A stretch of DNA of 10,190 nucleotides, taken from assembly GCA_964430205.1 (NCBI GenBank), contig CAYSER010000030.1, positions 1-10,190 on the forward strand, given 5' to 3'. This DNA comes from CAJBLF01 sp964430205 (GTDB lineage Bacteria; Patescibacteriota; Gracilibacteria; Absconditabacterales; Absconditicoccaceae). Below, piece after piece: positions 6,381 to 10,190 of this stretch. The position numbers and the translations under genes are program-made. Position 1 is the stretch's first letter. Every line of letters starts with the position of its first letter. Below the pieces are notes generated by a model, which made no database searches, was not told the origin of the DNA, and was given only the letters and a program-made list of their open reading frames with translations.

Positions 6381-6459
6381 ACTGGTTGAGATTGAATTGA
6401 GACTGAATTGAGACTGATTGAGATTGAATTGAGATTGAATTGAGACTGAATTGAGATTG
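6381..6459 (+). repeat. Tandem repeat, unit about 11 bp (TTGAGATTGAA / TTGAGACTGAA)
   Basis: About seven units alternate GAGATTGAATT and GAGACTGAATT, with one shortened unit. It fills the space between the two four-helix-bundle genes and ends 3 bases from the TAA of the upstream gene. No coding role is likely. Confidence 0.85.
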
Positions 6460-6462
6460 GGT

Positions 6463-6852
6463 TTATGGGGGATGTCGATCATAATTCTCTGCTTTACGCT
6501 TTTTGTATCCAATCAAAGGAACCAGCATTCTTATTACTTCGTCTACATAATCATTGTATGTCTGGAATACGGAGTTGTCGATAAATCATATTCTATAAGC
6601 AACCATTACGTGTGACTGTAATTCTGATGCAGAACCTTTAGCCACAAAAAGAAACTGCAGATTTTCCCTTATTGTTTTCCTTTGGTCCCCTTCAGCGATG
6701 TTCGCGGCAATAGATACTGACGATCTTCTCATCTGGGATATCAATCCGAACTTTTCACTATCAGGGAATCTTGACGTAATCACATACGTATATTGGACAA
6801 GATCAGAGCTTTTTTTCCATACCTGTAATTTTTTGAAATTTGTGTCGACCAT
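6463..6852 (-). CDS. Four helix bundle protein (S23 / 23S rRNA IVS-type family), second copy
   Basis: A 129-aa paralogue of the next gene downstream. MVDTNFKKLQVWKKSSDL, then FGLISQMRRSSVSIAANIAEG and FVAKGSASELQSHV show the full family pattern (LxVWxKxxDL, Q-MRRSxxSIxxNIAEG, AxGSxxEL). A UGA codon supplies the Gly in VAYRI-G-FID and the frame ends at TAA 6463 after GYKKRKAEN. The start is ATG 6852; an in-frame TTG at 6861 is an alternative with AGTGGA before it. The two paralogues are clearly diverged from each other, so the pair is not a recent duplication. They are separated by 109 bp, nearly all of it tandem repeat. Confidence 0.92.
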
Positions 6853-6884
6853 TACCTGCAAATTCCACTAAAAAACATTATATC

Positions 6885-6939
6885 TCCCATCTATTCCCTC
6901 TAAATCAATCTGTCCCGTCTCATTCAATCTGTCCCGTCT
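6885..6939 (+). repeat. 55-bp block, left copy, at the edge of a gap (CAATCTGTCCCGTCT units)
   Basis: It contains two units of AATCTGTCCCGTCT after a TCCCATCTATTCCCTC lead. It is identical over all 55 bases to 7040-7094 on the other side of the gap. Confidence 0.9.
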
Positions 6940-7039
6940 NNNNNNNNNNNNNNNNNNNNNNNNNNNNNNNNNNNNNNNNNNNNNNNNNNNNNNNNNNNNN
7001 NNNNNNNNNNNNNNNNNNNNNNNNNNNNNNNNNNNNNNN
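6940..7039. other. Scaffold gap (100 N), probably spurious
   Basis: A placeholder of 100 N whose two flanks are the same 55 bases. Either the contigs overlap and should be merged, or a tandem repeat was not resolved. Confidence 0.97.
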
Positions 7040-7120
7040 TCCCATCTATTCCCTCTAAATCAATCTGTCCCGTCTCATTCAATCTGTCCCGTCTGTCTCC
7101 GTCTATTTGTCTCCGTCTAA
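7040..7120 (+). repeat. 55-bp block, right copy, plus GTCTCCGTCT units running into the nuclease gene end
   Basis: The 55-bp copy (7040-7094) continues as GTCTCCGTCTATTTGTCTCC. This covers the TAG stop codon (7103-7105) of the nuclease gene, so its last residues (LLDGDK) are partly written by the repeat. Confidence 0.8.
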
Positions 7121-10100
7121 TAGTGCTTCAGCTCCCTCGTAGATCGCGACAATAAGCGGAGGAGTAGTCTGGATGATCTCGATCCGTTTCTTGATCTGCG
7201 TCACGCTCACTCTCTGTCCATAGATGTCGACTTCAGAAATCCCTTTGGCGATCAATTGCTTGCTCTTGGACATCAGATCGAAATACGATTTCAGCTCTGT
7301 ATTGTAATAGATCGGTTTCCGGTCGGTGATGAGTACATTCTTGACCAGGCTAATGAATCCCTTGTAGAGATTCCTCTCATTGACCGTCTTGGTCTCCGCC
7401 TTGGAGGCAGGGAAACGTTTGCAGAGGAACGATGCATCCTTGTAAAAGACACACATATCCCTGCCTATCCTGGTCAGTTTCAGCTCATTGAGGATAGCTA
7501 TCCCCTGCTGCGTCGCGGTCTCCAATCCTGTCGAGGAGGTGAAGATTTTCTCTCCTTCCCTGGGCTTTGGATAACAGAATCCTGTCAATTCTATTTCTTG
7601 ATACCGAAACGAGATGCATGCTGCCTTGTTGACCAATCATAAATTCCCTGACAAGATATTCTCCTGACCTACGATAACAGATCCGCTCAACTTCTTGGTG
7701 TGATCTCCTATCTTCAGCGAGAATCCTTGACCCAGATCAACAGTCTCTGGTCCCAGGTTCCCGGTTCCAGGTTCCTGATCCCTCACCATCAAAAGTCCAA
7801 GTTCCTCCGAGGTATCTTTTCCTTTCGGGTCCGGCAGGACATACGTAATGGAGAAATGCATTCTTGAAAGATCCAGATCCTGGATTCCGGTAATTTCCTG
7901 ATCGCCTGTCCAGAGGATACCGGACATGGACAGACCACAAGTCTTTTCGTTCCGCAATCATTTGTTGATCGCCCTAGCAGACGCTTCTGTATCTTTAAAA
8001 CTGGACTGGTAACGATACGGTGTCTTGAACGTATATTCCTTGGCATATCCTTCTTCGATCATCTTTTGATTGATCAATACTCCATCCAGATAGACATAGG
8101 CCAGCATCCTGCCATAGATATCCTTCTGCTCCTGGGTATCGTCGAACTGAAGGAGTACCCTTTTTTTGTCGATCAGGGATTTGAGATAATTCTTGGCTTC
8201 CGTACCGAAGCATTCCAGATGCCTATATCTGGTCAGGGAGGCCTCTGGTGCATCTACACCAAGCAACCTTACCGTCTGGGTGGTTCACTGGTATTTGAGC
8301 CTGAAGGTATCACCATCTATGACCGAACTGACAGAAGAGCCGGTAGAGGAGACAACTTCCTTCATGTCCTCATCGACGTTATTTGGATTGTAGCGATAGG
8401 TGTCGAACGTATAGTCACCATAGGTCAGTGAAACACTGACATCCGCACCGGATTTTGTACTATTGGGGAACCCGAATGTCTTGGTGAAAGTGGTGGGGAC
8501 GCCTATGGGCAATGTCCGGGGCAGAGTCTTATTGACTCCGTTGACCTTGAGCCTGAATACCTTGCTCAGATCCAAGGGGGATTGATTTCCGGAGATATGG
8601 GTAGCCTGAAGCACGATCCATTCCTTGTCCGTATCTGATCCTTCTGGGTCATAGCCCACATCGAGGATATGGATGGTATATTCCTGAGGAATGAGCCCAG
8701 TGGCGGTCGAGGAGATAGGTGGAGGAGGCGGGAGATTTCCGGTGCAGGATTGAGGAGGGGCAGTATTGATTTGGACATGCTCTTGGACTGGCATATATTT
8801 TAAAAATCCCCTATCGAATCCTGGCGAAAAGTAGTCCAGGGAGTCCAATATCCTGGTACATCACGTCGTAAAACCACCATAATACCAGGACTTACCTAGG
8901 CTCGTCCCAGAGATAAAGACAATGTCCAAAACTTGTCCACTTTGTCGATAACTAATGGTTATCAGCAGATTTCATCAGGTACTACCTAGAGTAAAATTAG
9001 GATTCCGGATGCTGGAAAGGTATTCTTGTTCCTTTCGGAAGCCGGTTGAAGAGATCAGCAAAAAGGTATTGTTTTCTAAGGTCATACCTCCACTTTCCCA
9101 TTGAAAACGCACCCCTGTCAACAAGAGGTCGCCATCTATGGACAATGCCTCGATCTGGATATCGTCAGCTATCGCCAACTCGATATAAGGAGGATATTTT
9201 TCGTTTCCGGGGAAAATTTCATCGATTTTCACTAGGTCATCTTGGAGACGAGAATCACATAAGCCTCATGATTGTGTGTTTCCAGAAGATTCTCAAGGAT
9301 CTCCAGAATCACCTGTATTTTGATTTTGCCGGGTGAAATAGACTCATGGATTGATGAGGTATCCGCTTTTGGCATTCATCACCCTTTCTGGACTGGTTCA
9401 AGTTAGCGTACTCCCGAGCATTTCAAGGGAAGTCTTGGTGTCATTGTACTGATTGACCAACGATTGGTCGGCCACAAACTCGTCTACCACCTGTCAGGAG
9501 AAGATCAGCTGAAGATGTATGGCTGCAGTATCTGCGATACTCAATCCTAGCCCAGTCGAGCCTACGAATTGGGTACCGGAGGTCTGTGCAAGGGTGTCTC
9601 CATAGACCTTAGACGTCCCAGATCACAGAAATGCCCCTTGTAGGGTGACCGGAGTGGATTTGGCTCATGAGAGGCTAAGATCACCATGAAATGACTCCGA
9701 ACCGATATTGGAAATTTCTACCCATTCGTCTGTTCCGTCGAAATAGACTTCAGAGATGATGAGTTGAAACTTGGATACAGGTTCCATGTCCCCGGTGAAA
9801 GGTTCTTGATTCCGGGCTCCCGTTGCCTGATCCCGGGTTCCTGTTCATTGATCCCCGGTCCCTGATCAGAAAGACAGCCGATCACTATCGGTAGCTAATA
9901 TCGTCAGTCACGAAGCTATGTTGAGAGTATTGTCCACCGCCGTCATCGCTCGTCATCCAAGAGAAAAACCTGTTATCATGACCGTCTCTTCAGGAACCGA
10001 TACTTGGACCTCTTGCCCTGATGTCGTTATACTTGTTTCTTCGGTGGTCGTCACCTCCTGGGCCAAGACGGTCCCGATAATGATGAGCATTAGCGCTGAT

Positions 10101-10126
10101 GCGAAATAGATGATCCGGCTGCGCAT
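7103..10126 (-). CDS. Secreted multi-lamin-tail-domain thermonuclease (SNase fusion)
   Basis: A 1007-aa exported DNA/RNA-degrading enzyme seen only when 17 UGA codons are read as Gly; all fragments share one frame from ATG 10126 to TAG 7103. Parts: signal peptide 1-22 (ending VLAQE); a Thr-rich stretch; lamin-tail-like modules at about 117-235 (LIISEVYFDGTDEWVEISN), 298-410 (VKIDEIFPGNEKYPPYIELA) and 484-575 (TIHILDVGYDPEGSDTDKEW, after a PPPPP linker); SNase at about 598-725 (VIDGDTFRL with D604, VRLLGVDAPE with R620, D625 and E628, and DIYGRMLAYV with R673, matching the calcium ligands and catalytic Arg/Glu/Arg of staphylococcal nuclease); a fourth lamin-tail-like module at about 757-865 (ITYVLPDPKGKD, SFRYQEIELTGFCYP); and a charged helical C-terminus. 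Two tandem-repeat insertions lie at about 87-109 and 781-794. No membrane anchor is seen beyond the signal peptide. Confidence 0.92.
7747..7785 (-). repeat. GGTTCC-type repeat inside lamin-tail module 4 of the nuclease gene
   Basis: Units of GGTTCCxGGTTCC/GGTTCCTGATCCC encode VRDQEPGTGNLGPE in frame. This lies in the loop between the first strand (SEELGLLM) and the VDLGQGFSL strand of the module, where length variation is tolerated. Confidence 0.7.
9801..9868 (-). repeat. GGTTCC-type repeat near the N-terminus of the nuclease gene
   Basis: Four to five imperfect units of GGGTTCCTGATCCC encode a Gly/Thr/Gln/Arg-rich linker (GDQGTGTRDQATGARNQEP, one Gly being UGA) between the N-terminal stretch and lamin-tail module 1. 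It is the same family as 7747-7785 and 4655-4706. Confidence 0.75.
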
Positions 10127-10190
10127 AGGGCAATGTTATGACATAAAGCGGTCTTTTGTAAGATCGCCGAAACTGTAGGGGACCTGAAAT
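10127..10190 (-). promoter_or_regulatory. Upstream region of the nuclease gene
   Basis: The 64 bases before ATG 10126 contain no clear ribosome binding site. TTACAA (minus strand) followed by CATAAC is a weak promoter-like pair. Nothing stronger can be supported. Confidence 0.15.

Noticed and set aside
6381..7120. CRISPR array in the repeated stretches
   Set aside because: Units are 11-19 bp, contiguous and degenerate, with no unique spacers of regular length.
8925..8955. TTGTCC-type repeat shared between the nuclease gene, 2035-2080 and 1254-1280
   Set aside because: The similarity is loose and the coding stretch (SGQVLDIVFIS) looks like an ordinary lamin-tail strand, so chance is likely.
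2283..10126. Reading the broken frames as a cluster of pseudogenes
   Set aside because: Every break is a UGA, never TAA, TAG or a frameshift, and joins restore conserved motifs. Decay would give mixed lesions.
5970..10126. A diversity-generating retroelement (Avd-like proteins near a large secreted protein)
   Set aside because: No reverse transcriptase, no template/variable repeat pair and no C-type lectin domain are visible; the four-helix proteins fit the general S23/IVS family.

Overview
The window comes from a bacterium that reads UGA as glycine (translation table 25). The two lineages known for this code are Absconditabacteria (SR1) and Gracilibacteria (BD1-5/GN02); the sequence alone does not separate them. 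Read with the standard code, every gene here looks broken. Read with UGA as glycine, the fragments join in frame into seven full-length or edge-cut proteins, all on the minus strand and all ending in TAA or TAG where the end is visible. I count 38 in-frame UGA codons, many in positions where the family expects glycine.

In transcription order (high to low coordinates) the window holds: a 1007-residue secreted protein with four lamin-tail-like modules around a staphylococcal-type nuclease (10126 to 7103); two tandem four-helix-bundle (S23/IVS-type) proteins (6852 to 6463 and 6353 to 5970); a CsaB-type polysaccharide pyruvyl transferase (5657 to 4707); a 94-residue GIY-YIG nuclease (4534 to 4250); a ComEC DNA-uptake channel (4061 to 2283); possibly a small ORF (2252 to 1950); and the N-terminal part of an SLH-domain S-layer protein (1103 to the window edge), preceded by about 500 bases of structured non-coding DNA.

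Two themes link the genes (inference). A secreted DNase, the ComEC channel and a small nuclease would suit a host- or prey-dependent cell that salvages nucleotides from external DNA. A pyruvyl transferase and an SLH protein fit the known S-layer anchoring scheme, in which SLH domains bind pyruvylated wall polysaccharide.

The most unusual signal is the load of short repeats, many lying inside genes without breaking the frame. A palindromic family with CATTCCGGC / GCCGGAATCC ends has five copies. Two are nearly identical 65-bp copies inside comEC, exactly 250 bp apart and in different reading frames, kept open because UGA is sense. Two short copies in inverted orientation bracket the GIY-YIG gene. 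Other repeat families sit inside the nuclease gene, comEC and the pyruvyl transferase gene, or fill intergenic spaces. Three 100-N scaffold gaps (1765-1864, 5669-5768, 6940-7039) are present; the third has an identical 55-bp sequence on both sides, so it is probably an assembly artefact.
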